From Candidatus Peribacteria bacterium RIFOXYB1_FULL_54_35 (GTDB lineage: Bacteria; Patescibacteriota; Gracilibacteria; Peribacterales; Peribacteraceae), in contig MFYJ01000010.1 of the NCBI GenBank assembly GCA_001787755.1, positions 1,277 to 54,569 on the forward strand: a stretch of 53,293 nucleotides of DNA, read 5' to 3'. The notes under the pieces were generated by a model that saw only the letters and a list, made by a program, of their open reading frames with translations, was not told where the DNA came from and did no database searches. Positions within the stretch are counted from its first letter, which is position 1. Each line of letters begins with the position of its first letter. Both the position numbers and the translations under genes were made by a program. Shown piece after piece: positions 24,838 through 33,264 of the stretch.

Positions 24838-27800
24838 GTGTCCCGGTGCCTCTCTTTTCTCTCCGGTATCTGGTTTTTGCTGCTGCCTGTCATGGCGTCC
24901 GCACACGTCGTGATCAGCGAAGTGATGTGGATGGGATCAGATCTCAGTACGGCAGATGAATGGGTGGAGTTGACCTACGTCCAGACAGGATCAGGTGCAT
25001 TTGACGTACAGACACTCGATGGATGGGTGCTCACTGTTCTGAATAGTAAGGGGGAGGAGAAAACACTCTTCACATTTCCTGCAGGCACAAATATTAGCTC
25101 CGGCCAGTATGTGCTCGTTGGTAATTATGATGCGGCGCACTCACGGCTCGCAGTCGAACCGGATTTCACAACTGTGTCTATGACGCTGCCGAATACGAAA
25201 CTGCTGCTCCGCCTGTACGACGCAAGCGGTGCGATGATCGATGTTGTGGATGATGGTGTGGGAGAACCGTTTGCCGGGGAGAATGCATCGGGATCCGGGT
25301 CGAAACGCAGCATGGAACGCCTCGTTCTTTCCGGGCCCGGGGATAAGAAGGAGAATTGGGCTTCTGCAAGCACTTTTCTCGGGTTCGATGACGGTGCATC
25401 CCTCTTCGGGACACCGGGATTTCCGAATGGAATAGGATCAACGGAAGACGTCATTGCTCCTGCGGAAGCATCGGATTTTACGGCATTCATTCTCAGCGGC
25501 ACTCTTATCAGCCAGTGGATACCAAGTGAGTCACTCGATGTCGCACAACAGGAAATTTTTGTCTCTCCTTTCATCGGATCAGGCCGCATTCTCCTCCCTG
25601 CATCTGCAACAGGGTGGAGTATATTCGTGAGCAGCGGAGAGACATTTGAACTCCGTCTTGTTTCCATTGATCGTTCCGGCAATATCTCAGGTGGTGTCAC
25701 AACGATTGCGGAGATCAGAGAGGAGGATCCTCCCGACGATGGTCCGGAAGAGGGGAGTGGCATGTTCATTCATCCCGGTGTGTACATTACAGAGGTACTC
25801 GCAAATCCCATGGGAGCGGATGACAACGAGTGGATAGAGATCGGAAATCTCGGGACAGGATCGGTGGACATTGCCGGTTGGGTACTGGATGAAGGAAACT
25901 CACTGGATACGTTCATTATTTCCGCGGAGCATGCGGGGAGCGGTGCCTGGGTGCCAGAGACAGGGATCAGTTTTGTTTTCCATCCGGGGGAGCATGTTTC
26001 CTTCCGCAAGTCTGTGAGCGGCCTTCCGCTCGGGAATCAGGGGGAACTTCTCAGTCTCATGAGTGGGGGCATTGTCATAGATTCCTGGGCCTATCCCGAG
26101 ACGGCGGAAGAGGTGAGTTATGGACGCGATCCTGTTGATCCGGCGATCTTCCGTGCATTCTGCCGGCCGACGGAGGGGGTACCGAACACGGCTGAGATGC
26201 TCGATCCTTTCATAGCGATCCAGTCCGGGGAAACACAGGGGGTAGGCAAAGTCAGCATGAACCTCAGTGCGGAGGTGCAGACGGGGTCGCTCGCGTCTGC
26301 GACATGCAGCTGGATCTACGGTGACGGGTTTGCAAGCGAGAGCTGCAACCCGCCGTCACACAGTTTTGCGCAGCCGGGGAAGTATACAGTGCAGCTTACT
26401 GTTCAGACGTTCTGCGGGGATGTGATCGCTCGCGAACTCGCGGTGGAAGTGTTTGCGGTTGCTCCGAAAGCGAAGAAGAAGCAACAGGAGAGTATTCCCG
26501 CCACCCAGCCGGAGGAGCTCTGCACTCCGGCGTTTTCTCCGGATGTCATCATCAGCGAGTTCCTCCCAAATCCGTATGGTGAGGAAGAAGAAGGGGAGTG
26601 GGTGGAGCTTCAGAATATTGGCAGCGAGACGATATCGCTCTGCGGATGGTTGTTCGATGACGGGGAGGGCGGCAGCAAGCCCTATTCTTTAGGGGAGGAG
26701 TCTATCACACCGGGGCAGTATCTCCTGCTTCCGCGCAGTCAGACGAAGGTTGCTCTGAATAACGATGTGGATGCGGTGCGGCTGTTTTCTGGGTCGGGAA
26801 ATCTTGTTGCTGAGGTGACGTATGTGAAAGGCATGGAGGGGGAGGCTATGGGACTGCGTGGGGACGGACTCTTCGTCTGGACGCCGTATCCCACGCCGGG
26901 TGAGCCGAATAGATTCCGAGGTGCGGAGAGGAGGTTCCCGGGAGACAGGGTCATTGTGTCTGCAGCACTTCCGAATCCTGTGGGGAAGGATGAGGAAGGG
27001 GAGTGGGTCGAACTCGCAAATGTGAGTGATGAGCCGTTCACTCTGGACGGATGGTTCCTCGATAACAGAGAGGGGGGCAGTGTGCCGTTCATGCTCAGTA
27101 GCATCACATTCCTTCCGGATGCAATTCGCCGGTTTCCCATTCAGGAGACCGGACTCAAACTCACGAATACCTCCGATGTCGCACGGCTCCTCGACCCGGA
27201 TGGCTACGTTGTCTCCATCCTTGGGTGGACTGAAGCAGTGGAGGGACGCATCTACCGTCCGCCGGTTCTTCATGGCGAGCGCGTTCCCGCACGCGTTACA
27301 AATGTCGTCGATGGAGACACGGTGGACATCGTCCTCACAGATATCGACCACCTTGACCGCGTTCCAGATGCGCTCCGGAGGCAGTGGCTCGGTATTCAGC
27401 CACAGAAAAATCCTTCCATCCGTGTCCGTCTCATCGGCATAGATACACCAGAGACGGTGCATCCGAGTAAACCGGTGGAAGAGTTCGGAACGCAGGCGTC
27501 GGAATTCACAAGAGCCCTTCTCCTTGGCAAAAACGTGGAACTGGAATTTGATGCGGAGCTCTATGATAAGTACGAGCGCCTGCTGGCGTATGTCTTTACC
27601 GAAGACGACACCATGGTACAGGCGGAGCTGCTGCGCCGCGGACTCGCGTACGCATATCTGCGGTTCCCGTTTGCGCGGCGTGATGAATTCATTGCCTATG
27701 AAGTGGAGGCGCGACAGGCACAGCTTGGTCTCTGGAGCAACGGTGCTGCCCGGGAGATTATCGATCTCCTGCAGCAGGGGATTGAGGAAGAAGTGATCAT

Positions 27801-28734
27801 GGAGGAGATTGGCCTTTCACTCTCGGTGGATCCTCCCTCCGGGATAGTGGAGTCCGGCACGCTCGTGACCTTCACAGCATCGTTTGATGCGAATGTGTAC
27901 TTCTCAATGAACTCCGGAGCATACATGCTGCTCTCCGGATCATTCGTTGTTACGGAGGATATAGTGCTGAAGGCGTACGCGGAGAATGCTCTCGGCACCG
28001 GCGCAGTACGATCGGAGATCGTAGAGGCGTGGTACGCGCTCAGGCGTGAGGCATACAGGCAGGAAGTGATCTTCTCCGAGGTCTATCCTTCTCCCGTCTC
28101 TTCCGGATCGAAGCTTCAAACAGAAGAATGGGTGGAAATTGCGAACACCACGGACCACGATGTTTCTCTCGCCGGGTGGATCTTCGATGACGCACTGGAA
28201 GGCGGCAGTAAACCGCAAGTGCTCACTGTCGATGCGGTTGTTCCTGCCGCCGGCCAACTGGTTCTCACCGGTGCGCAGATAGGAGTGAGCCTGAACAATG
28301 ATGGGGATGAGGTGTGGCTCTTTTCCCCGGACAGCAGTATTGCCATCGGAGTCCACTATCCGAAGGTGAAGAAGGGGAGCGCGTATGCACTTGTGGCTTC
28401 TTCCTGGTGCTTCACCGACACTCCCACTCCTTATGAACAAAATATTTGTTCAGAAATCATCCCGATCAGGAAAGTCAGAAAACAACCGAAAGCGGAGAAG
28501 GCAACGAAGAAGACCACATCAAAAAAATCTCAGCCCCGAAGTGGATTCCTTTGGGAGCGCTACCGCAACGTTGTCGCAACCGGAACAGGGGAGAGCGCTC
28601 TGTACCCGGCTGTCTGGCAGCAGCTCAAGCCCCTGGAGAAAGATCCGGTTCCGCTGAAGAAAACATCAGGAGATACAGAAGTACTTATCATCGTGCTAAT
28701 GATCCTGCCGGCGCTTCGGCTGCTCACCATGTAG
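24838..28734 (+). CDS. Secreted multi-domain protein: five lamin-tail domains, PKD domain, thermonuclease
   Basis: 1298 residues from the GTG at 24838, chosen because it yields a clean signal peptide (SRCLSFLSGIWFLLLPVMASA). The frame is open back to 24496 without signal-like sequence. Domains in order: lamin-tail (LTD) at about 22-170, 315-435, 570-690, 704-810 and 1077-1200, each with ISE---NP-G and EW-E--N ... L-GW; a PKD-like domain at about 460-545 (SWIYGDG, PGKYTVQLTV); a staphylococcal-nuclease domain at about 817-965 with all catalytic positions (VVDGDTVDI, VRLIGIDTPET, DKYERLLAYVF); a beta-sandwich at about 993-1062. The C-terminus has a Lys-rich part and a weak hydrophobic helix. 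LTD plus nuclease suggests an extracellular DNA- or RNA-degrading enzyme, perhaps for scavenging nucleotides. Followed by a GIY-YIG gene two bases later. Confidence 0.88.
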   Translation: MSRCLSFLSGIWFLLLPVMASAHVVISEVMWMGSDLSTADEWVELTYVQTGSGAFDVQTLDGWVLTVLNSKGEEKTLFTFPAGTNISSGQYVLVGNYDAAHSRLAVEPDFTTVSMTLPNTKLLLRLYDASGAMIDVVDDGVGEPFAGENASGSGSKRSMERLVLSGPGDKKENWASASTFLGFDDGASLFGTPGFPNGIGSTEDVIAPAEASDFTAFILSGTLISQWIPSESLDVAQQEIFVSPFIGSGRILLPASATGWSIFVSSGETFELRLVSIDRSGNISGGVTTIAEIREEDPPDDGPEEGSGMFIHPGVYITEVLANPMGADDNEWIEIGNLGTGSVDIAGWVLDEGNSLDTFIISAEHAGSGAWVPETGISFVFHPGEHVSFRKSVSGLPLGNQGELLSLMSGGIVIDSWAYPETAEEVSYGRDPVDPAIFRAFCRPTEGVPNTAEMLDPFIAIQSGETQGVGKVSMNLSAEVQTGSLASATCSWIYGDGFASESCNPPSHSFAQPGKYTVQLTVQTFCGDVIARELAVEVFAVAPKAKKKQQESIPATQPEELCTPAFSPDVIISEFLPNPYGEEEEGEWVELQNIGSETISLCGWLFDDGEGGSKPYSLGEESITPGQYLLLPRSQTKVALNNDVDAVRLFSGSGNLVAEVTYVKGMEGEAMGLRGDGLFVWTPYPTPGEPNRFRGAERRFPGDRVIVSAALPNPVGKDEEGEWVELANVSDEPFTLDGWFLDNREGGSVPFMLSSITFLPDAIRRFPIQETGLKLTNTSDVARLLDPDGYVVSILGWTEAVEGRIYRPPVLHGERVPARVTNVVDGDTVDIVLTDIDHLDRVPDALRRQWLGIQPQKNPSIRVRLIGIDTPETVHPSKPVEEFGTQASEFTRALLLGKNVELEFDAELYDKYERLLAYVFTEDDTMVQAELLRRGLAYAYLRFPFARRDEFIAYEVEARQAQLGLWSNGAAREIIDLLQQGIEEEVIMEEIGLSLSVDPPSGIVESGTLVTFTASFDANVYFSMNSGAYMLLSGSFVVTEDIVLKAYAENALGTGAVRSEIVEAWYALRREAYRQEVIFSEVYPSPVSSGSKLQTEEWVEIANTTDHDVSLAGWIFDDALEGGSKPQVLTVDAVVPAAGQLVLTGAQIGVSLNNDGDEVWLFSPDSSIAIGVHYPKVKKGSAYALVASSWCFTDTPTPYEQNICSEIIPIRKVRKQPKAEKATKKTTSKKSQPRSGFLWERYRNVVATGTGESALYPAVWQQLKPLEKDPVPLKKTSGDTEVLIIVLMILPALRLLTM

Positions 28735-28736
28735 GT

Positions 28737-29111
28737 ATGGATGAGTACTATGTGTACATACTTCGGTGCAGCGACGGGAGCTACTACACGGGAGTCACGA
28801 GTGACCTTGAAACGCGTATAGCACAGCACCATGCAGGGATGTTTCCGGCTTGTTATACATACAAAAGGAGGCCGCTCAAACTTGTTCTCCTCGAGGAATT
28901 CCCAAGTCCCTATGATGCGATCGCGCGCGAGAAGCAGGTAAAGAGGTGGAGCAGAAGGAAGAAAGAAGCACTGGTACAGGGGCGCGAAAAAGCTTTGCTC
29001 GCGTATGCCAGATGCCAGAATGAAACACACTGCTCTTATTATTCTTTATTACCAATTGCACATACAAAAATACGAATATATCACGTCATGGTGAGCGGAG
29101 CCGAACCATGA
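28737..29111 (+). CDS. GIY-YIG family endonuclease-like protein
   Basis: 124 residues. The start reads DEYYVYILRCSDGSYYTGVTS, the GIY-YIG core in its YVYIL---DGS-YTG form, followed by DLETRIAQHHAG with the catalytic Arg region and a conserved Glu in VLLEEFPSPYDAIAREKQVKRWSR. This is the small UPF0213/YhbQ-type single-domain family, for which nuclease activity is known in some members only. The gene starts two bases after the stop of the lamin-tail/thermonuclease gene, so the two are co-transcribed. The last 12 or so residues (IYHVMVSGAEP) and the stop codon come from the REP-like sequence that begins near 29085, so the natural C-terminus was probably replaced by that insertion. Confidence 0.85.
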   Translation: MDEYYVYILRCSDGSYYTGVTSDLETRIAQHHAGMFPACYTYKRRPLKLVLLEEFPSPYDAIAREKQVKRWSRRKKEALVQGREKALLAYARCQNETHCSYYSLLPIAHTKIRIYHVMVSGAEP

Positions 29112-29243
29112 AGTGATGAGGCCCCTCGGCTCCGCTCGGGATGACGTGCGAAAATAGCTCGGGATGACGTGTTCTCAAGACAGCTCGGGATGACGTGGCA
29201 GTGCTTGTCCTGAGCGAATCGAAGGGTATCGAAGGGTGGCGTG
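29085..29243. repeat. REP-like repeat cluster (GTCAT-GAGC-CGAA type)
   Basis: An inverted pair (CACGTCATGGTGAGCGGAGCC against GGCTCCGCTCGGGATGACGTG) is followed by two more copies of GCTCGGGATGACGTG and then CCTGAGCGAATCGAAGGG. The same words recur at 32126, 39583, 41052 and 46415. Confidence 0.75.
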
Positions 29244-29317
29244 TTTCAGCTCAGGGTAATATGTATGTGGGACACGGTGAAAAGGAGTTCAGATCTCCTT
29301 TTGATGCTGTTCTTTTA

Positions 29318-29749
29318 TTACGGCTTTTTCTTCAGGCTCTGCCGGATCGCATTCGCCTGCGACTGCTCGTCCTCGCGGACGGCGCCTTCCACTTCGTGCT
29401 CTGTCTCTTTCTCCGCGTGATCGCACTCCCGGTGGAAGTCCGCGACGGCTGCACCCACTTCCTGCTCATGCTCGGCGGCAATGCGCTCCGCGTCCGGTGC
29501 AATTTTGTGCCACTCCTCGGTGTACTGCGCCTCCGTGTTGGTGATTGCTTCGCTTAAGTTATGGATGTGCCCGTCCAGGCGGCGCACCTCGTTCTCGAAG
29601 ATGGTGGCGAGTTCCTCCTGCATCTCGGGGGTGAATTCGCCCTTCATAATCCGCTCGATGTAACTCTTCTGCTCTTCCGGAGAAATTGTTTTTGAGCGCA
29701 GGATCATTTCTATGAGTTCTTCCGCAAGATTGAGTTCAGTGGTGGCCAT
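29318..29749 (-). CDS. Hypothetical helical/coiled-coil protein, 143 aa
   Basis: An entirely charged, helix-forming sequence without membrane segment. It starts ATTELNLAEELIEMILRSKT, has ISPEEQKSYIERIMKGEFTPEMQEEL, and ends with a Glu/His-rich helix (AEHEQEVGAAVADFHREC, EKETEHEVEGAV) and RQSLKKKP. One cysteine. No family recognised. It lies 21 bp downstream of the 478-residue coiled-coil gene on the same strand, so the two should form one transcript from the promoter at 31234-31262. A scaffold or partner role for its neighbour is inferred from position only. Confidence 0.75.
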   Translation of the reverse strand: MATTELNLAEELIEMILRSKTISPEEQKSYIERIMKGEFTPEMQEELATIFENEVRRLDGHIHNLSEAITNTEAQYTEEWHKIAPDAERIAAEHEQEVGAAVADFHRECDHAEKETEHEVEGAVREDEQSQANAIRQSLKKKP

Positions 29750-29770
29750 AGTAGTGTGGGGTGGAGGGGA

Positions 29771-31207
29771 TTACGCTGCCTGCAGGTAGAGGACGGTGGG
29801 ATCTCTCCTCATGGGCATTCTGGCGTCGTCGGGGAGCTTGAGCGCATATCCTTTGCTCTTCGTGTAGCGGTCTTTCTGGTGCCAGACTCGCTTGTCCTTC
29901 TGGCTCACTGCGGCGTATCCGCCATCCGGCGAGCGGAGAATGAGGAATTCCTTATCGCTTGAGCCGACAGTCTGTCTGCCTGCTGTGGTGAAGAAGTACG
30001 CTCTTCCATCCGGTGCCATGATGGCGACGCGCGAACCGATGGGGAGCTTTTCCAGGACTTCGAGACGTTTATCAAGATCGGAGACATTCAGGCTCTTCTC
30101 CGCTTCAATGATTTGCGTGGAGTAGTGGAACGCGAGTGCCTGCTGGCGCTCTTCCTCCTGCTTCCTCGCCTCGGGATCCTTCCGGTACTTCCACCATTTT
30201 GCGAGGCGTGCGTATGCCCGGCCACGCAAACTGCTCGGTGGGAGCTCCATGGCGAGTTCATCTGCGGCAGCAAGGAACACGTCGCGCTTTGCCTCATCTT
30301 TCACACCTTCTTTGATGGCATCTTTCAGAGGTTTCGGATTGCCGCCCACTGCTTCCAGGATGAGCTGGGTGATATTCAGCTTGCTGAAGTACCCTGCGTT
30401 TTCCTCTATGAGGAGCTTCCGGAGTTCGTCATCACGCTTTTTGATTTTTTCTACCTGGTCCCGTTCCGGAGTGTTTCGGGCGCGCTCTTCCTCCTCCGCA
30501 TACAGCTTCTCGAGGCGATCAATCATCTTTTCTATCTGTGCAATTTCGCCTGCATAGACATCATTCTTCCCTCTGTGGAGAGTGGTGACCAGCTGCTCGA
30601 AGCGTGCACGCTCTTCCTTGTATACCTCCAGTTGCGCTTTGTACGCGTTGATGTACGTGCGGAGTTGCAAGCACTTCTGTTCCAGGAAGATGAACTCTGA
30701 TCCGGTTCTCTTCGTACCCTCGGCTATGCGCTGCAGAGCGGTGTTCCGGGATTGCATCATGCTCTCATTCCTTTTGTCCACTGCCTTGCTCGCGATGTTG
30801 TCGAAGACGTCCGAGAGGTTCTCTTCCTCCGTCTTCTTTCTCATCACGATGAGATTGGCGATCCTTCCCAGAATGCCGGGCTTCTTCCGCTCTTCGAGGC
30901 TTTTCTCCACTGCTTCTATTTGCCTGGATGTCCCTTCACTTATGTGTGTGAGTATTCCTGCGTGTATGCGTTCGTCTCCTGTTTTTCCCGCTTCTTCTTC
31001 GAAGGCGGCAATTGCCTGCTCGGCAAGGTTCCCCGGTGTTCTGGGAGTGCGATTCTTCGCTTCGCTTGTTTTCTCTTCCTTTCTCCCGAAATCGGGGATG
31101 GTACTTGCTTCCAGTGGCTCGGGGTCATTTGTTGCTGAGCTTTCGCTTCTAGCGGAGAGCAGCCGTTTCTCACGTTCCAACGGGGAGAAGTCTTGTGGGC
31201 GCAGCAT
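29771..31207 (-). CDS. Hypothetical coiled-coil protein, 478 aa
   Basis: 478 residues. The N-terminal 75 are polar and disorder-like. Residues about 80-340 are coiled coil with heptads rich in Glu, Lys, Arg and Leu (VEKSLEERKKPGILGRIANL, QLEVYKEERARFEQLVTTL, RDQVEKIKKRDDELRKLL). A basic stretch (ARLAKWWKYRKDPEARKQEEE) follows. The C-terminal 100 residues look like a compact beta domain (GSRVAIMAPDGRAYFFTTAG, EFLILRSPDGGYAAVSQ). No signal peptide. No family recognised. It is the first gene of a two-gene minus-strand unit with a good promoter and stands at the left end of the orphan block. Confidence 0.8.
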   Translation of the reverse strand: MLRPQDFSPLEREKRLLSARSESSATNDPEPLEASTIPDFGRKEEKTSEAKNRTPRTPGNLAEQAIAAFEEEAGKTGDERIHAGILTHISEGTSRQIEAVEKSLEERKKPGILGRIANLIVMRKKTEEENLSDVFDNIASKAVDKRNESMMQSRNTALQRIAEGTKRTGSEFIFLEQKCLQLRTYINAYKAQLEVYKEERARFEQLVTTLHRGKNDVYAGEIAQIEKMIDRLEKLYAEEEERARNTPERDQVEKIKKRDDELRKLLIEENAGYFSKLNITQLILEAVGGNPKPLKDAIKEGVKDEAKRDVFLAAADELAMELPPSSLRGRAYARLAKWWKYRKDPEARKQEEERQQALAFHYSTQIIEAEKSLNVSDLDKRLEVLEKLPIGSRVAIMAPDGRAYFFTTAGRQTVGSSDKEFLILRSPDGGYAAVSQKDKRVWHQKDRYTKSKGYALKLPDDARMPMRRDPTVLYLQAA

Positions 31208-31233
31208 AGTGTTTCTTTGGATATTTCATGTGT

Positions 31234-31262
31234 ATTTTACCATAAATTCGAATTTATAACAA
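31234..31262 (-). promoter_or_regulatory. Promoter of the coiled-coil gene pair
   Basis: On the minus strand TTGTTA (31262-31257), exactly 17 bp, TAAAAT (31239-31234). The predicted start near 31227 gives a 20-nt leader. The spacer contains the palindrome AAATTCGAATTT. Confidence 0.7.
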
Positions 31263-31305
31263 CTATGGATGGAGGCCGTTGGGAAGAGAAGAATTCGATA
31301 TTATT

Positions 31306-31334
31306 TTTACAAATAAAGAGAAATGTTGTATAAT
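31306..31334 (+). promoter_or_regulatory. Strong divergent promoter
   Basis: TTTACA (31306-31311), exactly 17 bp, perfect TATAAT (31329-31334). It drives the gene at 31424 through an 80-nt leader that contains a small CCGC-GCAA-GCGG hairpin just before the ribosome-binding site. Confidence 0.75.
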
Positions 31335-31423
31335 AATAGTTAGGCAGGTCATTGGAACCATCGCTCGGAAGTTTGGACCACGTTTCACTTGTTTTTCCGC
31401 GCAAGCGGAGGAAGGAAAGTCCC

Positions 31424-32014
31424 ATGTCCGCGTTGCTCATCGCTGGTTTGCTGTGTGTCATCCTCTACGGTGTCTTCAAGAACCGGGACATCAAGAGCGA
31501 CAAGGGTAGCTTTGCAGGGGAAATCCTCTGGATCGCTATCCTCTCGGTCTTGCTCGGTGCTTACGTCGCCATCAACCCTCATGTTCTCCCCGGACTGACC
31601 TGGGCGAACGAGAAGTATGGCAAGGCGGAGTACGAAGGCATTAGTGTGGGCACTGGCAAAGTTGTTGGAACGGGCACTTCGGTGTCCGTGAGCGCCAGCG
31701 CCGGCGGCTCGTCCGCTCAGGCGCAGGCCACTGTTGTGTCCCTGACCCCCTCGAAGGAGGGGATCAAGCTGATGGATCAGTATTATGGGAAGATCGTCCG
31801 GGAGGGACGCAAGCTGAAGAGTTTCGAGAATCTCGGGGGCGCCTGGTACTGGTGCGTGGTGGACCCCTCGGTCAGCCCCACGGCTGGCCAGGACGTCGTA
31901 GGGGGTGTGTACGAGGTGACGGATCCGTCCGTCACTTCCGTAACCGTCTTCTGCGCACGGAAGGTCAACGGGGTGTATGAGTTCGGCGACCGCCGGACTT
32001 TTCCCCTCAGGTGA
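31424..32014 (+). CDS. Small membrane-anchored hypothetical protein, 196 aa
   Basis: I use the ATG at 31424 because a strong ribosome-binding site (GGAGGAAGGA) stands just before it. Two hydrophobic helices lie close together (SALLIAGLLCVILYGVF and EILWIAILSVLLGAYVAI) and then comes an external or cytosolic part with a Ser/Ala/Gly-rich linker (GTGTSVSVSASAGGSSAQAQA) and a compact C-terminal domain with two cysteines (WYWCVVDP, VTVFCARK). No family recognised. Codons end in G or C far more than in neighbouring housekeeping genes, and the signal set (consensus promoter, leader, strong Shine-Dalgarno, terminator) differs too, which may point to acquisition from another lineage or to high expression. 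Confidence 0.75.
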   Translation: MSALLIAGLLCVILYGVFKNRDIKSDKGSFAGEILWIAILSVLLGAYVAINPHVLPGLTWANEKYGKAEYEGISVGTGKVVGTGTSVSVSASAGGSSAQAQATVVSLTPSKEGIKLMDQYYGKIVREGRKLKSFENLGGAWYWCVVDPSVSPTAGQDVVGGVYEVTDPSVTSVTVFCARKVNGVYEFGDRRTFPLR

Positions 32015-32067
32015 TCTTCGTCGCATCCGCATCCGCCCGTCGCTCCGTCGTCAGACCTGCCTAGAAG

Positions 32068-32103
32068 CGAGCAGGTGGCCACCATACCATCTGCTCGTTT
32101 TCG
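32068..32103 (+). terminator. Rho-independent terminator
   Basis: A stem CGAGCAG/CTGCTCG (extended inward by a TGG/CCA helix) is followed by GTTTTCG. It lies 54 bp after the stop of the 196-residue gene. Confidence 0.65.
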
Positions 32104-32125
32104 TATGCGCGGAAAAGGATTGTAC

Positions 32126-32240
32126 ATATAGCATGTCACTCTGAGTGCCGCCGCCTCCGTCCCTCGATACATCCCTCGTCCTCGCTTACGCTCGGACTCG
32201 GGACACTCGGGATGACACGGGGCGGCGGTGTGTCGAAGGG
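32126..32240. repeat. REP-like repeat cluster
   Basis: Degenerate copies of TGTCACTCTGAGTG, CGGACTCGGGACACTCGGGATGAC and TGTCGAAGGGTGACA are arranged as inverted repeats between the terminators of two convergent genes. With the flanking terminators it fills the gap 32015-32323; no gene is seen there. Confidence 0.65.
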
Positions 32241-32270
32241 TGACAAAAGAGGATTTGGCAGGCACGCGAA

Positions 32271-32302
32271 TACGGGCGGGAGACGCAAGTCTCTCGCCCG
32301 TA
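32271..32302 (-). terminator. Terminator-like hairpin of the 234-residue membrane protein gene
   Basis: A 14-bp stem (TACGGGCGGGAGAC/GTCTCTCGCCCGTA, one G-T pair) with a GCAA tetraloop lies 21 bp after the stop of the minus-strand gene. The T-run is weak (ATTCGCG). Confidence 0.6.
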
Positions 32303-32323
32303 CTCATGCAGCGGAATGCGGTG

Positions 32324-33028
32324 CTAGGTTGGGGTACCCGGCGGAGCCGGATCTAGTTCATGCGTTGGGGTCGCCTCGGCGTACGTGTCGAGGCGTTCAT
32401 CGAGTTTGGAACCCCACCCCACGGCGATGCCGAGGTTCTCGATCTTGCCGGTAGTGGCGTTCACCGCGTACACGCGGACGCCACCGAACGTGAGCAGATA
32501 GTCGAGCATGTCGTCGAGCAATGCCCTTGCAGGCTGTGCTCTCGTGTTCCGGTAGTACTGCGGACCCCGGAAGATCCGTGCGCGCTCGATCTGGCCGAAG
32601 GTGGCCTGGAATTTCCTGGATGAGACAAGCACATCCAGAATCATCCAGACGTACCCGACCAGCAAACCCCAGGAGATCAGCCTCTGGAGGTCGTAGCTGA
32701 TAAGCAGATTTTGCGCGTTGATCCACTTCCGGAAGTCTGCGAACACACTCAAGTGATGTTCGGCTCCGTACCACATGGTGCCGAAGAATGCCGCGATGAG
32801 TCCGAGAAAGATCATCACGGCGGTGGACCTCCCGAAGTCCATCCCGCATGCAATGCATGTGAGGATGAGCGTTCCGGCCCAGAACATCGCGGCGGTGTGG
32901 TTCGTGAAGACGTCAGGATTTGCTTTCTGAAGGTCCGGGAGAACCACGCCGACCAGGATAATGGGCCAGAACACGACGAACTCGGGGAATGTCCAGAACG
33001 TTGTGTGACGGGGGACTGTCGTAGGCAT
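32324..33028 (-). CDS. Hypothetical polytopic membrane protein, 234 aa
   Basis: A perfect AGGAGG lies six bases before the ATG at 33028, which fixes the start. The first 150 residues contain about four membrane helices (FPEFVVFWPIILVGVVL, AAMFWAGTLILTCIACGM, AVMIFLGLIAAFFGTMWYG, LISWGLLVGYVWMILDVLV). The C-terminal 85 residues are cytosolic, with FGQIERARIFRGPQYYRN, a small beta-like part (GGVRVYAVNATTGKIENLG) and a Pro-rich tail. No family recognised. Trp and Phe content is high. It is divergent from the 217-residue gene, with which it shares the dyad 33137-33162, so the two are probably regulated together. It ends at a terminator hairpin. Confidence 0.78.
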   Translation of the reverse strand: MPTTVPRHTTFWTFPEFVVFWPIILVGVVLPDLQKANPDVFTNHTAAMFWAGTLILTCIACGMDFGRSTAVMIFLGLIAAFFGTMWYGAEHHLSVFADFRKWINAQNLLISYDLQRLISWGLLVGYVWMILDVLVSSRKFQATFGQIERARIFRGPQYYRNTRAQPARALLDDMLDYLLTFGGVRVYAVNATTGKIENLGIAVGWGSKLDERLDTYAEATPTHELDPAPPGTPT

Positions 33029-33110
33029 TTGTTGCCTCCTTTCGGTTGTTTCGCACCTTTTTTCCGCTGCTGAGAAGGATCACAAAAAGGCTCTGCCCTT
33101 TTGGATAATT

Positions 33111-33185
33111 AATATAGTAGTACAAATTATTAATTAGTCAATGTACGGAACAGTACATTGACAAAACACATTATTATACTAAAAT
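33111..33185. promoter_or_regulatory. Divergent promoters sharing a perfect 10+10 bp dyad (operator candidate)
   Basis: GTCAATGTAC (33137-33146), a 6-bp centre and GTACATTGAC (33153-33162) form a perfect inverted repeat. Each arm overlaps a -35 box: plus strand TTGACA (33158-33163), 16 bp, TAAAAT (33180-33185); minus strand TTGACT (33141-33136), 16 bp, TACTAT (33119-33114). The geometry is symmetrical. A dimeric repressor or activator binding here would control both genes. Confidence 0.72.
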
Positions 33186-33264
33186 AGTAGTTAGCTCCTT
33201 CACTTCTTCAGTCGCTACAGATTTGTGTTTCGTGAACCATTTTCAGAGAAAGCTGAGGTACACT

